This document shows positions 52,464 to 61,145 of a DNA stretch of 64,000 nucleotides, in pieces; within the stretch, counting starts at the first letter, position 1, and every line of letters begins with the position of its first letter. The stretch is from Pseudobacter sp. (GTDB taxonomy: Bacteria; Bacteroidota; Bacteroidia; Chitinophagales; Chitinophagaceae). Both the position numbers and the translations under genes were made by a program. The stretch covers positions 1 to 64,000 of the forward strand of contig JAFIGX010000011.1 in NCBI GenBank assembly GCA_017849455.1. The letters run 5' to 3'. The notes beneath the pieces were generated by a model. That model saw nothing but the letters and a program-made list of their open reading frames with translations. It was not told the DNA's origin and searched no databases.

Positions 52464-53807
52464 TTATTTTGCTTTCGTGATCTTTTGAACGGCCGATTCG
52501 CTGCCATTCGAAACCCGTACGATATACAGGCCTGTCCCGATATCACTCATATTCACTATTTCAGTCTGGTTGGCTTTAGCGGCCATTGAGCGTTTTACTA
52601 CCTGTCCGTTGTTATTATAGATGTCGATGGTCACTGATTTATCCTGCCATGCTGCCGGCAAGGTCACGCGCAGCTCATTCACTACCGGATTCGGATATGC
52701 GCTGATAGATGCCGTTCCTTTATCTCCACCGGTGCGGATCAGGCGGACCATCGAATTGTTCATTCGTCCGTCCATATCCACCATCCTGAGGCGATAATAG
52801 ATGATCCCGTTGCTATTGTTCTTCAGGTCGTCCGTAAAATTGTATTCACGGGTAGTGTTTGAATTTCCAAAAGCGAATACCATTCCTACTTCAGTGTAAT
52901 TGGAACCATCGACACTGCGTTCGATCACGAAATGGCTCACATTCTCTTCCTGGGCGGTGGTCCAGCTCAGTCCAACTTTCGAATCGGCCTTCCTGGTAGC
53001 GTTGAAGCTGGTCAGTTTCACAGGTAGGGAACCGTCGACCGGCGCCTGATAGGTGAACGACTTGAACCAGAGAGAATACATCCTGTCGGCAGCGCCATTT
53101 TCTCCATCGCTCACTCCGCCAGTACGCACCCTGAATGACTTCACGTTCTCATACTTGTTGGTCACCATTACACGTGTTGCGGTAGGATCGATATCAGGGT
53201 AGTTCGTAGTGGGCGCAAGAAATTTCTTGCCGGCGACGCTTCCCACTATTCCCAGGAGGTTATCCAGTACACTGGTCACGGTGATCTGTGTCCTCGCCTC
53301 CAGGGTATATGATTTCAGGCCATAGAACGTAACATATTCACGAAGGCCATCTCCATTGCCGTCGACGTCGAGCGCGGTCACATCCATCTTTGTAACGTTC
53401 ACCGGCATGCTGGTGGCGGACTTCACGAAAGAGATGTCGAATTCCATATACCAGTCGCTTTTACCGCCCGGCGTAGTGCCATTGTTAAAAGTGACCTGGG
53501 GTTGAAAGGCATTGTCAAAGCCTGAAGAAGTCAGATCGATATCGACCAATTTCACCTTGCTGGAGGAACGTCCTATGATCTTCACCAATGCGTCTACATT
53601 GTTCGTTACTCCGGGAAAACGGTAAACGGCGCCGTCTTTTCCGGCTGTAGTGCGTTCCGTTTCAAGGGAAGGTTTTTTGAAGACCAGTTCCTGCGAAAAC
53701 CCTTTTGGGGCGCAGGTTATAAAGAGCAGGGCTGATAACAGGCACGTATAAGTGCTTTTTTTGATGATGAACAATACTGTTACCATCGGGCTGGGGTACG
53801 TTGTCAT
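52464..53807 (-). CDS. Secreted T9SS-sorted protein
   Basis: 447 residues with a long signal peptide (hydrophobic stretch LLSALLFITCAPKGFSQ, cut near 39). The middle is beta-rich (LTSSGFDNAFQPQVTF, VKSFRVRTGGVSDGENGAAD) and matches no family I recognise. Then come a FnIII-like module (LPVKLTSFNATRKADSKVGL) and a type A sorting domain (AYPNPVVNELRVTLPA ... IGTGLYIVRV). The ATG at 53807 is chosen, since it follows a purine-rich run and starts the signal; an in-frame start at 53849 is less likely. It is convergent with the DUF11 gene across tandem terminators. Confidence 0.82.
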   Translation of the reverse strand: MTTYPSPMVTVLFIIKKSTYTCLLSALLFITCAPKGFSQELVFKKPSLETERTTAGKDGAVYRFPGVTNNVDALVKIIGRSSSKVKLVDIDLTSSGFDNAFQPQVTFNNGTTPGGKSDWYMEFDISFVKSATSMPVNVTKMDVTALDVDGNGDGLREYVTFYGLKSYTLEARTQITVTSVLDNLLGIVGSVAGKKFLAPTTNYPDIDPTATRVMVTNKYENVKSFRVRTGGVSDGENGAADRMYSLWFKSFTYQAPVDGSLPVKLTSFNATRKADSKVGLSWTTAQEENVSHFVIERSVDGSNYTEVGMVFAFGNSNTTREYNFTDDLKNNSNGIIYYRLRMVDMDGRMNNSMVRLIRTGGDKGTASISAYPNPVVNELRVTLPAAWQDKSVTIDIYNNNGQVVKRSMAAKANQTEIVNMSDIGTGLYIVRVSNGSESAVQKITKAK

Positions 53808-54086
53808 TTTCTTTCTTTTTGTGGTAAGTGAAATCTGAACGTGGCCCACAGGAACGTTGGAATGACTACGAGGTCATCAGACGGAAATCGATAGTAATTG
53901 GATAGAACGGTAAAACGGGAAAATTGGAAGAAAGAGTACGGTAATTACAGGGGAGATTGGAGAAACTTGTGTTGTTGTGAATTGTAGAGCAAAGAAAGAA
54001 ACAAAATTCCAATGTTGCAATACCCCCGCACAAATATTTTTTATTTGAATGAAGATCGATAGGGCGAGTGCCTGATTTTCAGGGGC
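53808..54086. other. Non-coding gap between T9SS gene and atp terminator
   Basis: An AT-rich stretch expected to contain the promoter of the minus-strand T9SS gene. I see no exact TAnnTTTG box on the minus strand and no coding sequence I can support. Confidence 0.4.
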
Positions 54087-54114
54087 AAAAAAATCCCGGG
54101 ACAAAAGCCCGGGA
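54087..54114 (-). terminator. Rho-independent terminator of the atp operon
   Basis: On the minus strand TCCCGGG (54114-54108), loop CTTTTGT, CCCGGGA (54100-54094), then TTTTTTT. It begins 34 bases after the atpA stop, so this transcript ends with atpA. Confidence 0.92.
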
Positions 54115-54148
54115 CCTATTATATCATGAATTTGACAAATGACAAATC

Positions 54149-55726
54149 CTATTTGTACTGCGGAATGATGCTGTTGGCCAGGGCCACCATTTTGCTGATG
54201 GCATCATCGGGCAGATTGCCTTTCTTGAACTCGGCCAGTACATCGGGCAATTTGTTTTCCATCTCCATCAGGAAGTGGTCTTCAAATTCTTTCACACGCT
54301 TAACGGCTACTTCGCGCAGAAGGCCCTGCGTACCGAGGTAGATGATCGCTACCTGTTTTTCAACAGGGAAAGGCGTATATTGGGGCTGTTTCAGGATCTC
54401 CACGTTACGGGCGCCTTTATCGAGCACCAGTTTGGTAGCTGCGTCGAGGTCGCCACCGAATTTGGAGAAGGCTTCCATTTCGCGGTAGAGGGCCTGGTCG
54501 AGTTTCAGGGTACCTGCTACTTTCTTCATGGATTTGATCTGGGCGCTACCACCTACACGGCTAACCGAAATACCCACGTTGATGGCCGGGCGGATACCGC
54601 TGTTGAAGAGGTTACCTTCCAGGAAGATCTGACCGTCGGTAATGGAGATCACGTTGGTGGGGATATAGGCAGATACGTCGCCGGCCTGTGTTTCGATGAT
54701 CGGCAACGCTGTGAGCGAGCCACCACCTTTTACGAGGTGTTTGATCGATTCGGGCAGGTCGTTCATATTCTTCGCAACGCTGTCGTCACTGATCACTTTC
54801 GCAGCACGTTCGAGCAGGCGGCTGTGCAGGTAGAATACGTCACCGGGATAAGCTTCACGGCCGGGCGGACGGCGCAGCAGCAGCGAAACTTCGCGGTAGG
54901 CAACAGCCTGCTTGGAGAGATCATCATAGATGATCAGGGCAGGGCGTCCGGTATCGCGGAAGAACTCACCGATCGCAGCACCGGCGAAAGGCGCATAGAA
55001 CTGCAGTGGCGCAGGATCGGAAGCAGAAGCTGCCACGATGGTAGTGAAGGGCATAGCGCCTGCATCTTCCAGGGTTTTCATCACCCCGGCGATAGTAGAG
55101 GCTTTCTGACCGATGGCCACATATATACAGTATACCGGTTTACCGGCCTGGAAAAATTCTTTCTGGTTGATGATGGTGTCGATCGCAATGGCGGTCTTAC
55201 CTGTCTGGCGGTCGCCGATGATCAGCTCCCGTTGTCCGCGGCCGATGGGGATCATGGCATCGATGGCCTTGATACCTGTTTGCAGCGGCTCTTTTACAGG
55301 CTCACGGAAAATTACCCCGGGGGCTTTACGCTCCAGCGGCATCTCATAACGTTGGCCGGTGATAGGGCCTTTACCATCGATCGGTTCGCCCAGTGTGTTC
55401 ACCACGCGGCCTAGCATGCCTTCGCCTACATTGATAGAGGCGATCTTGCCGGTGCGGCGAACTTTTGCCCCTTCTTTGATATCCCCGCTTTCACCCATCA
55501 ATACCACACCCACATTGTCTTCTTCCAGGTTCAGGGCGATCGCTCTTACGCCGTTCTCGAATTCAACGAGTTCACCGGAACGTACATTGCTCAACCCATA
55601 CACGCGGGCGATACCATCACCCACCTGCAATACAGTACCCACTTCTTCCAGATCAGCGGCTGCATTGAAATTGCTCAATTGCTGGCGCAATATCGCTGAA
55701 ATCTCATCGGGTTTAATTTCTACCAT
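54149..55726 (-). CDS. atpA: ATP synthase F1 subunit alpha
   Basis: Non-catalytic nucleotide-binding subunit of the F1 head. Walker [12 protein letters not shown] is near residue 170, and the signature [17 protein letters not shown] near 370 and the C-terminal helical domain are intact. Length 525 is normal for Bacteroidota. It follows atpH by 64 bases, where a short hairpin lies, and is the last gene before a strong terminator. atpG, usually next, is absent here. Confidence 0.98.
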   Translation of the reverse strand: MVEIKPDEISAILRQQLSNFNAAADLEEVGTVLQVGDGIARVYGLSNVRSGELVEFENGVRAIALNLEEDNVGVVLMGESGDIKEGAKVRRTGKIASINVGEGMLGRVVNTLGEPIDGKGPITGQRYEMPLERKAPGVIFREPVKEPLQTGIKAIDAMIPIGRGQRELIIGDRQTGKTAIAIDTIINQKEFFQAGKPVYCIYVAIGQKASTIAGVMKTLEDAGAMPFTTIVAASASDPAPLQFYAPFAGAAIGEFFRDTGRPALIIYDDLSKQAVAYREVSLLLRRPPGREAYPGDVFYLHSRLLERAAKVISDDSVAKNMNDLPESIKHLVKGGGSLTALPIIETQAGDVSAYIPTNVISITDGQIFLEGNLFNSGIRPAINVGISVSRVGGSAQIKSMKKVAGTLKLDQALYREMEAFSKFGGDLDAATKLVLDKGARNVEILKQPQYTPFPVEKQVAIIYLGTQGLLREVAVKRVKEFEDHFLMEMENKLPDVLAEFKKGNLPDDAISKMVALANSIIPQYK

Positions 55727-55766
55727 ATCAAACTGTTTATCGTTTTTTGTTATAGGTTATTTTAAG

Positions 55767-55785
55767 GGCAGGATGCTGTCCTGCC
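55767..55785 (-). other. Hairpin between atpH and atpA
   Basis: GGCAGGA (55767-55773) pairs with TCCTGCC (55779-55785) around a five-base loop. It is in the transcribed leader of atpA, 40 bases before its start, with no U-tract that would make it a terminator. Possible mRNA processing or translation control. Confidence 0.5.
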
Positions 55786-55790
55786 GAACA

Positions 55791-56354
55791 CTAGCGTATT
55801 TTATAAATAAAGTCGTTGTTCAGGAACTGGCTCTTGATCTTGTTCAGGTCGTAGAGAATGCTGGCATCTACCAGGGTATCGCCGATCTCCAGCTTGAAAC
55901 CGCCGATGATCTCTTCCTTCACTTCGGTCTTCAGTTCGATATTCTTCATGCCCGACTGGCGCTGCACCTGGCTGATGATCTGTTGTTTCAGTTCTTCGCT
56001 TGCAGGGGTGGCAGTGACCAGTTTGATCGTATGGATATTCTTGTGCGCTTTGTATTGATCGATGAATGCCGCGATGATCTCAGGCAGGTTCGATTCGCGG
56101 CCTTTATTGATCAGCAGCTTGTTGAAAGAACCGGTAAGCTCTGTTACGTTGGCAGCGGTTACACCGTCTACGATCGCCAGTTTTTTATCGGCCTTGATCA
56201 CCGGGCTCCTGAGCAGGTTAACGAATTCGCGGCTCGACCTGCAAACGGACTGAAGGTACAGCATATCCTTATATACCGATTCCAACTGGTCCTTTTCAAT
56301 GGCCAGGTCGATCAAACTCTTGGCATATCTTCCTGCTAAACGTGGATTGGGCAT
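55791..56354 (-). CDS. atpH: ATP synthase subunit delta
   Basis: Peripheral stalk subunit joining F1 to the b subunits. The N-terminal helical domain begins PNPRLAGRYAKSLIDLAIEK, and the C-terminal domain contains EEIIGGFKLEIGDTLVDASI, the OSCP/delta hallmark. Length 187 fits. It is 49 bases after atpF and in the same operon. Confidence 0.95.
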   Translation of the reverse strand: MPNPRLAGRYAKSLIDLAIEKDQLESVYKDMLYLQSVCRSSREFVNLLRSPVIKADKKLAIVDGVTAANVTELTGSFNKLLINKGRESNLPEIIAAFIDQYKAHKNIHTIKLVTATPASEELKQQIISQVQRQSGMKNIELKTEVKEEIIGGFKLEIGDTLVDASILYDLNKIKSQFLNNDFIYKIR

Positions 56355-56403
56355 TGTACTTAAAATTCTTGTTTCAAGATACGGGCACTTTACATGCTCC
56401 GGC

Positions 56404-56898
56404 TTAGTTCAGTTTCACTTCGCTGGCCAGTTGCTTGATATAGCTCTCCTGCTCTGCCTTGCCGGCCAGTTCACGACGCAGCACTTTCTCCGCTACTTCG
56501 ATCACGAGGTTGCCTACCTGGTTCTTCACTTCGGTGAGGGCGGCCATCTTCTGCTGCTGGATGGCTGTTTGCGCATCTACGATGATCTTATTCGCCTCGA
56601 TCTTGGCCTGTTCTTTGGCTTCGTTGATGATCCTGTCCTTGGTATCGCGTGCTTCTTTCAGCAGTTGCGCTCTTTCTTCACGGGCTTTTGCCAGCAGGGC
56701 TTCATTCTCGCTTTTCATCTGCGCCATTTCAGCCTTTACCTTTTCAGCAGTGGCGAGAGAATCGGCGATGCCTGTTTCTCTTTCCTTGAGGGATTTCAGG
56801 ATCGGCTTCCAGGCGAATTTGGCCAGGATATACAACACGATCACGAAAGCCAATGCTGTCCATATCAGCAATCCAAAGTCGGGAGTAAGTAATTTCAT
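56404..56898 (-). CDS. atpF: ATP synthase subunit b
   Basis: Membrane-anchored peripheral stalk subunit. One N-terminal helix (GLLIWTALAFVIVLYILAKF) is followed by FAWKPILKSLKERE, typical of b subunits, and a long charged coiled coil with Q/A/E-rich heptads. Length 164 fits. It comes after atpE with a 103-base gap that contains a perfect 12-bp inverted repeat. Confidence 0.95.
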   Translation of the reverse strand: MKLLTPDFGLLIWTALAFVIVLYILAKFAWKPILKSLKERETGIADSLATAEKVKAEMAQMKSENEALLAKAREERAQLLKEARDTKDRIINEAKEQAKIEANKIIVDAQTAIQQQKMAALTEVKNQVGNLVIEVAEKVLRRELAGKAEQESYIKQLASEVKLN

Positions 56899-56943
56899 CT
56901 GTTATTTTTATTTTTCCTCTTTCAGAATTCTTTCTTTTTTTGG

Positions 56944-56982
56944 ATTACTGCATCCTCCGCCCTGTGCTTCGGATGCAGTAAT
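56944..56982 (-). other. Perfect 12-bp hairpin between atpE and atpF
   Basis: ATTACTGCATCC (56944-56955) and GGATGCAGTAAT (56971-56982) pair without mismatch around a 15-base loop. In the mRNA this lies just downstream of atpE, with no U-tract, so read-through to atpF is expected. Such a hairpin can protect the 3' end of an upstream segment and help raise the c-subunit level. Confidence 0.75.
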
Positions 56983-57001
56983 ATGTTCTGTACCTGCGAT
57001 A

Positions 57002-57253
<252 letters not shown>

Positions 57254-57278
57254 TTATTTATATTGGTTTAAAAAAGAC

Positions 57279-58421
57279 TTAGATCATGATCGCATCATCA
57301 TATCCTTCATCGTGCCCGTCGTGATGATGCGGTTCTTCAATGGCCATTCCGATGAATACCGCTGTCAGGCTCGTAAAGATATATGCCTGCAGGAATGCCA
57401 CCAGCACTTCGATCAGGTAAATGAACACGGTGAATCCAACGGCTACCGGAGAAGCTCCCCAGCCGATGGCGGCATTCAGACCTCCGAAAATAAATATCAA
57501 TGAGATCAGACAGATAATGATGATGTGGCCGGCCACCATGTTCGCGAACAAACGGATGATGAGGGCGAAGGGCTTGATGAAGATGCCCAGGAATTCAACC
57601 AGCACCAGGATCGGTTTCACGAAACCGGGAACGCCGGGCGGATTGAAGATATGGCCCCAGAAATGTTTGTTGCTGCTGAAAACGATCACCAGGAAGGAGA
57701 TCAGCCCCAGTACAGCCGTGAATGCGATATTACCCGTCACGTTGGCCGTTCCCGGGATAAGTCCGAAAATATTATTGATGAGGATGAAGAAGAATACGGT
57801 GAGCAGGTAGGGCATGTATTTTTCATAGCGATGCCCGAGATTAGGCTTGCCCACGTCATCGCGGATGAAAGTGATCAGGGGCTCGATGGCATTCTGGAAG
57901 CCGGTGGGCGCCTGTTTGGTGCCAATGCCCTTTTTGTATTTTTTTGCGATATTGATCATGATGAATACCAGCAATGCCAGCGCGATCAGCATCTGTACTA
58001 CGTTACGGGTCATCGACAGGTCGTATACTTTCACGGACCCGTCTTCAGCGCCTTCGGCATTTACAGCGTGGATCTTGCCTTCGATGAGTTTATATCCTTT
58101 ATAGATGGCATGTCCGTGCTCCAGTTTGGACGACATGAACACATCGAGACCGCGTTGAGGGGAGTACAGGATCACCGGGAGGGGAATGGTGACAGGGTGT
58201 TTATGGCCGTCTTCGCCGGGGATATCCAGAAAATGGAATTCATGGGCATCCAGTACGTGGCCGAAGATCACCTCATTGGCATCGAATCCTTTTTTCTCCT
58301 TTTTGGGCTGGTTTCCATGGTCGCCATGCTGGTCGTCATTGGCCAGGGACACATTAGAAAATAATAGTATAAATAGGCTGAAAACCGCTACCAATAAGGA
58401 TTTGAGACTTCTAACCGTCAT
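57279..58421 (-). CDS. atpB: ATP synthase subunit a with N-terminal extension
   Basis: Membrane stator subunit that forms the proton half-channels. The essential arginine is in FALIIRLFANMVAGH. The first 25 residues are a signal peptide (LKSLLVAVFSLFILLFSNVSLA), followed by a histidine- and aspartate-rich periplasmic part (NDDQHGDHGNQPKKEKKG) and an extra domain before the first core helix, as is usual in Bacteroidota (380 residues against about 270 in E. coli). TATCTTTG on the minus strand (58449-58442) is a good -7 box for the operon. No atpI or other accessory gene precedes it. Confidence 0.96.
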   Translation of the reverse strand: MTVRSLKSLLVAVFSLFILLFSNVSLANDDQHGDHGNQPKKEKKGFDANEVIFGHVLDAHEFHFLDIPGEDGHKHPVTIPLPVILYSPQRGLDVFMSSKLEHGHAIYKGYKLIEGKIHAVNAEGAEDGSVKVYDLSMTRNVVQMLIALALLVFIMINIAKKYKKGIGTKQAPTGFQNAIEPLITFIRDDVGKPNLGHRYEKYMPYLLTVFFFILINNIFGLIPGTANVTGNIAFTAVLGLISFLVIVFSSNKHFWGHIFNPPGVPGFVKPILVLVEFLGIFIKPFALIIRLFANMVAGHIIIICLISLIFIFGGLNAAIGWGASPVAVGFTVFIYLIEVLVAFLQAYIFTSLTAVFIGMAIEEPHHHDGHDEGYDDAIMI

Positions 58422-58534
58422 ACCTGTCGTTAAATTTGCCGCAAAGATACGTAGGCAGGGGGCAAAAAAGAACGGGGGAGGAAAGTATTTTAAAGATTAT
58501 GGCGGAAACCGAGGATCAAGGAAATTCAGGGAAT

Positions 58535-59221
58535 TTATTGGCCTTTGATTTCTTTAATTCTTTCAAGCTCGATAGTATCTAACTGATCCTTGGGCCTGTT
58601 GAGCACCTTCTTATAGGTGATCAAATGGTCGATAGATAAATAAGGTACAATAAGCTCTTCAAACTGAGCGGTTAACGCACATTTTTGACATTCATTGAAT
58701 GATAATCCTTCTACATTTTGAAACTCAGTATTGATTTCGAGTTCCATACCATCTGCAACAATGAACCTAAAATGATTGTGGGTAAATCTTGCAATTCCTA
58801 GAAAAGCGGATTCTTTAAACCCCAATGCTTCAAATGCCACGCTGAGTTTTCTTCGATTTGAAAAGTCATCCTTCACCAATATTTGTAATAAAGGCTGTGG
58901 GTATTTGAAGCCATGCAGAGCCATTGCAAAATCTCCAATTAAAATATATTGGACCTTACATATATCAAGAATCTGCCAGAAATTTAACAATGCTTCATCC
59001 TTAGCCAACGTGTAATTCCCTCTCGAATTTTTATGCATATTTCTTGCAGAAGCAAACATCAGCTGGATTCGCATCATTCTGCACAACATTTCAAATTTTT
59101 CCTGATCGGACATTGAAACTGCTTTTCGCAACCTGGCTTCTTCGAGCGCTTCTCGTGTATTATATACGCGAAAAAATATATTGTTTTCATTTTCGGTTAT
59201 ATCTGGCTGATATAAATCCAT
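58535..59221 (-). CDS. Degenerate nucleotidyltransferase-fold protein (DUF6036-like)
   Basis: 228 residues, soluble. The centre YILIGDFAMALHGFKYPQPL resembles the G-G-x-A-x-x-x-H-G-x-x-R-x-T-x-D-x-D start of MNT/DUF6036-type nucleotidyltransferases, but the catalytic D-x-D position reads LLQILV, so catalysis by that site is not expected. The following FEALGFKES and FRFIVADGMELEINTEF fit the same fold. The gene is visibly richer in A and T than its neighbours and has AT-rich flanks, consistent with acquisition by transfer. Related proteins are often parts of toxin-antitoxin or defence pairs, but no partner is next to it. The start is set at 59221; an in-frame start at 59260 exists. Confidence 0.6.
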   Translation of the reverse strand: MDLYQPDITENENNIFFRVYNTREALEEARLRKAVSMSDQEKFEMLCRMMRIQLMFASARNMHKNSRGNYTLAKDEALLNFWQILDICKVQYILIGDFAMALHGFKYPQPLLQILVKDDFSNRRKLSVAFEALGFKESAFLGIARFTHNHFRFIVADGMELEINTEFQNVEGLSFNECQKCALTAQFEELIVPYLSIDHLITYKKVLNRPKDQLDTIELERIKEIKGQ

Positions 59222-59266
59222 ATTGCAATTTATGAAATAATAAGATAATATTTCATACACTTTTTT

Positions 59267-61084
59267 TTACAAACCTATCCCCTGCCTTTCGAACTGCATC
59301 TGGTGCAGCTTGAAATAGAAGCCTTCATTCTTCATGAGCTCCTCATGGTTGCCGATCTCGCGGATCTCGCCTTTATCCAGCACGATGATCTTGTTGGCTT
59401 TGCGGATGGTCGATAAACGGTGGGCTATTACAATGGAGGTACGCCCGGCGATCAGCTTGTCGATCGCCCTTTGGATCAGCAGCTCACTCTCCGTATCTAC
59501 GGAAGAAGTGGCTTCGTCCAGGATCAGGATGGAAGGATTGTATAATAATGCGCGGATGAACGATAAAAGCTGGCGCTGGCCCAAGGAGAGGGTGCTACCC
59601 CTTTCCATTACATTGTAGTCATACCCGCCGGGCAGTTGCATGATGAAGTCGTGCAGGTCGATCATTTTGGCCGCCGCGATCACCTGCTCGCGGGAGATCT
59701 CCGGATTGCGCAAAGTGATATTGTCCAGCACCGACCCGGAGAACAGGAATACGTCCTGCAATACCACGCCCACATTCCTGCGCAATGCATCGAGCCTGTA
59801 TGCTTCGATATTCACATCGTCGATGCGGATAGCGCCCTGCTGAATATGATAGAGCCTGTTCATGAGACTGATGATCGTTGTTTTACCACTTCCGGTATGC
59901 CCTACGATGGCGATCGTTTCGCCCGGTTCTGCCTTAAAAGAAATATTCTTCAATACATAACGGTCATCCACATAGGCAAATGATACTTTGTCGAATTCGA
60001 TCTTTCCATTCACCGTGGCCGGCGCATGATCGCCATCGGTCTTGATGAAATCGTCATTGTCGAGCACTTTGAAGACCCGCTCGCTGGCAACCATTCCCAT
60101 CTGCAATACATTGAATTTATCGGCGATCACACGCAGTGGCCTGAAGAGCAGGTTGAGACAGAGATAGAAAGAGATCATCTTCCCGATCAGGTCCTGGGCC
60201 GCTTTCCCTTCCAATTGCATGGCATGCGTGGCTGCCCACCATACCAGCAGGCTGGTGCCTACTGCCAGCACAATTTCCACTACGGGAAAGAAAACGGAAT
60301 AAGCGAAGATGGCTTTGATATTCGCATTGCGGTGTTCCCGGTTGATCTTCCTGAACTTTTTGAATTCACGTTCTTCGGATGCAAAAGCCTGCACTACCGG
60401 CATGCCTGTGATATGCTCCTGCACAAATGCATTGAGCGCCGCCACTGCATTCCGCACGCGGATGAACGATTTGTTCACGCTTTCCTTGAATACCCAGGTG
60501 GCCACGATCAGGATCGGGAATGGCGCCAGGCTGATGAGGGTGAGGCGCCAGTCGGTCACGAACATGAAGGCCAGTACTGCCACGATGGAAAGCAGGTCGG
60601 CAATGATGGGGATCAACCCATCCGAAAAAATATCATTGATGGCTTCAATGTCATTGATGGTGCGCGTTGTGAGCGTACCGATCGGTGTTTTATCGAACTG
60701 CGACAGGTTGAGGCCCAGTACTTTTTTGTATACGTTCACCCGCAGGTCTTTCACCACGGTTTGCCCGAGCCAGGACGTGAGAAATGAGAAGTAAAACCGG
60801 AAGGCGGATTCAACCAGCAGCAACACGATCTGGATCACGGTGATCCAGATGACGATATCGATGATCCTCGTCTTTTCGAGCAGGTCTGCGGCAGAGGTGC
60901 CTTTTTTTACCCAATCATTGATCGTAAGTTGAATAAGCCAGGGGCGGATGGGAGAAACAACGGCCAGCAATATGGCAAGCCCCAAAGAAATGTAGAATTT
61001 TCTCCTGTAGGGCGCAGCATACTGGAACACCCTTCTGAGCAAGCTGAAATTGAATATTTTCTTCTCCTTACCTTTTTCTGACAT
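59267..61084 (-). CDS. MsbA-type ABC exporter (fused permease and ATPase)
   Basis: Half-size ABC exporter with a six-helix membrane domain (residues about 25-330) and an ATPase domain with Walker A GHTGSGKTT near 395, signature LSLGQRQLL near 500 and Walker B LILDEATSSVD. It works as a homodimer; it could flip lipid A like MsbA or export other lipids or drugs. The ATG at 61084 (MSEKGKEKKIF) is chosen because the promoter at 61094-61123 is downstream of the earlier in-frame starts. It follows the caspase-like gene on the same strand but has its own promoter. Confidence 0.92.
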   Translation of the reverse strand: MSEKGKEKKIFNFSLLRRVFQYAAPYRRKFYISLGLAILLAVVSPIRPWLIQLTINDWVKKGTSAADLLEKTRIIDIVIWITVIQIVLLLVESAFRFYFSFLTSWLGQTVVKDLRVNVYKKVLGLNLSQFDKTPIGTLTTRTINDIEAINDIFSDGLIPIIADLLSIVAVLAFMFVTDWRLTLISLAPFPILIVATWVFKESVNKSFIRVRNAVAALNAFVQEHITGMPVVQAFASEEREFKKFRKINREHRNANIKAIFAYSVFFPVVEIVLAVGTSLLVWWAATHAMQLEGKAAQDLIGKMISFYLCLNLLFRPLRVIADKFNVLQMGMVASERVFKVLDNDDFIKTDGDHAPATVNGKIEFDKVSFAYVDDRYVLKNISFKAEPGETIAIVGHTGSGKTTIISLMNRLYHIQQGAIRIDDVNIEAYRLDALRRNVGVVLQDVFLFSGSVLDNITLRNPEISREQVIAAAKMIDLHDFIMQLPGGYDYNVMERGSTLSLGQRQLLSFIRALLYNPSILILDEATSSVDTESELLIQRAIDKLIAGRTSIVIAHRLSTIRKANKIIVLDKGEIREIGNHEELMKNEGFYFKLHQMQFERQGIGL

Positions 61085-61093
61085 ACAAGCCCG

Positions 61094-61123
61094 CAAAGAT
61101 ATAGCACAAGCAGCAAGGCACAA
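61094..61123 (-). promoter_or_regulatory. Consensus promoter for the ABC exporter, nearly leaderless
   Basis: On the minus strand TTG (61123-61121), a 19-base spacer and TATCTTTG (61101-61094). Transcription would start about 61088, four bases before the ATG at 61084, so the mRNA would be leaderless or nearly so. Confidence 0.65.
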
Positions 61124-61145
61124 GGAACAAGGTACGAACGGTCAT

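Noticed and set aside
53877..54104. 75-residue minus-strand frame after atpA
   Set aside because: It starts inside the atp terminator hairpin and has no protein-like features; it cannot be atpG.
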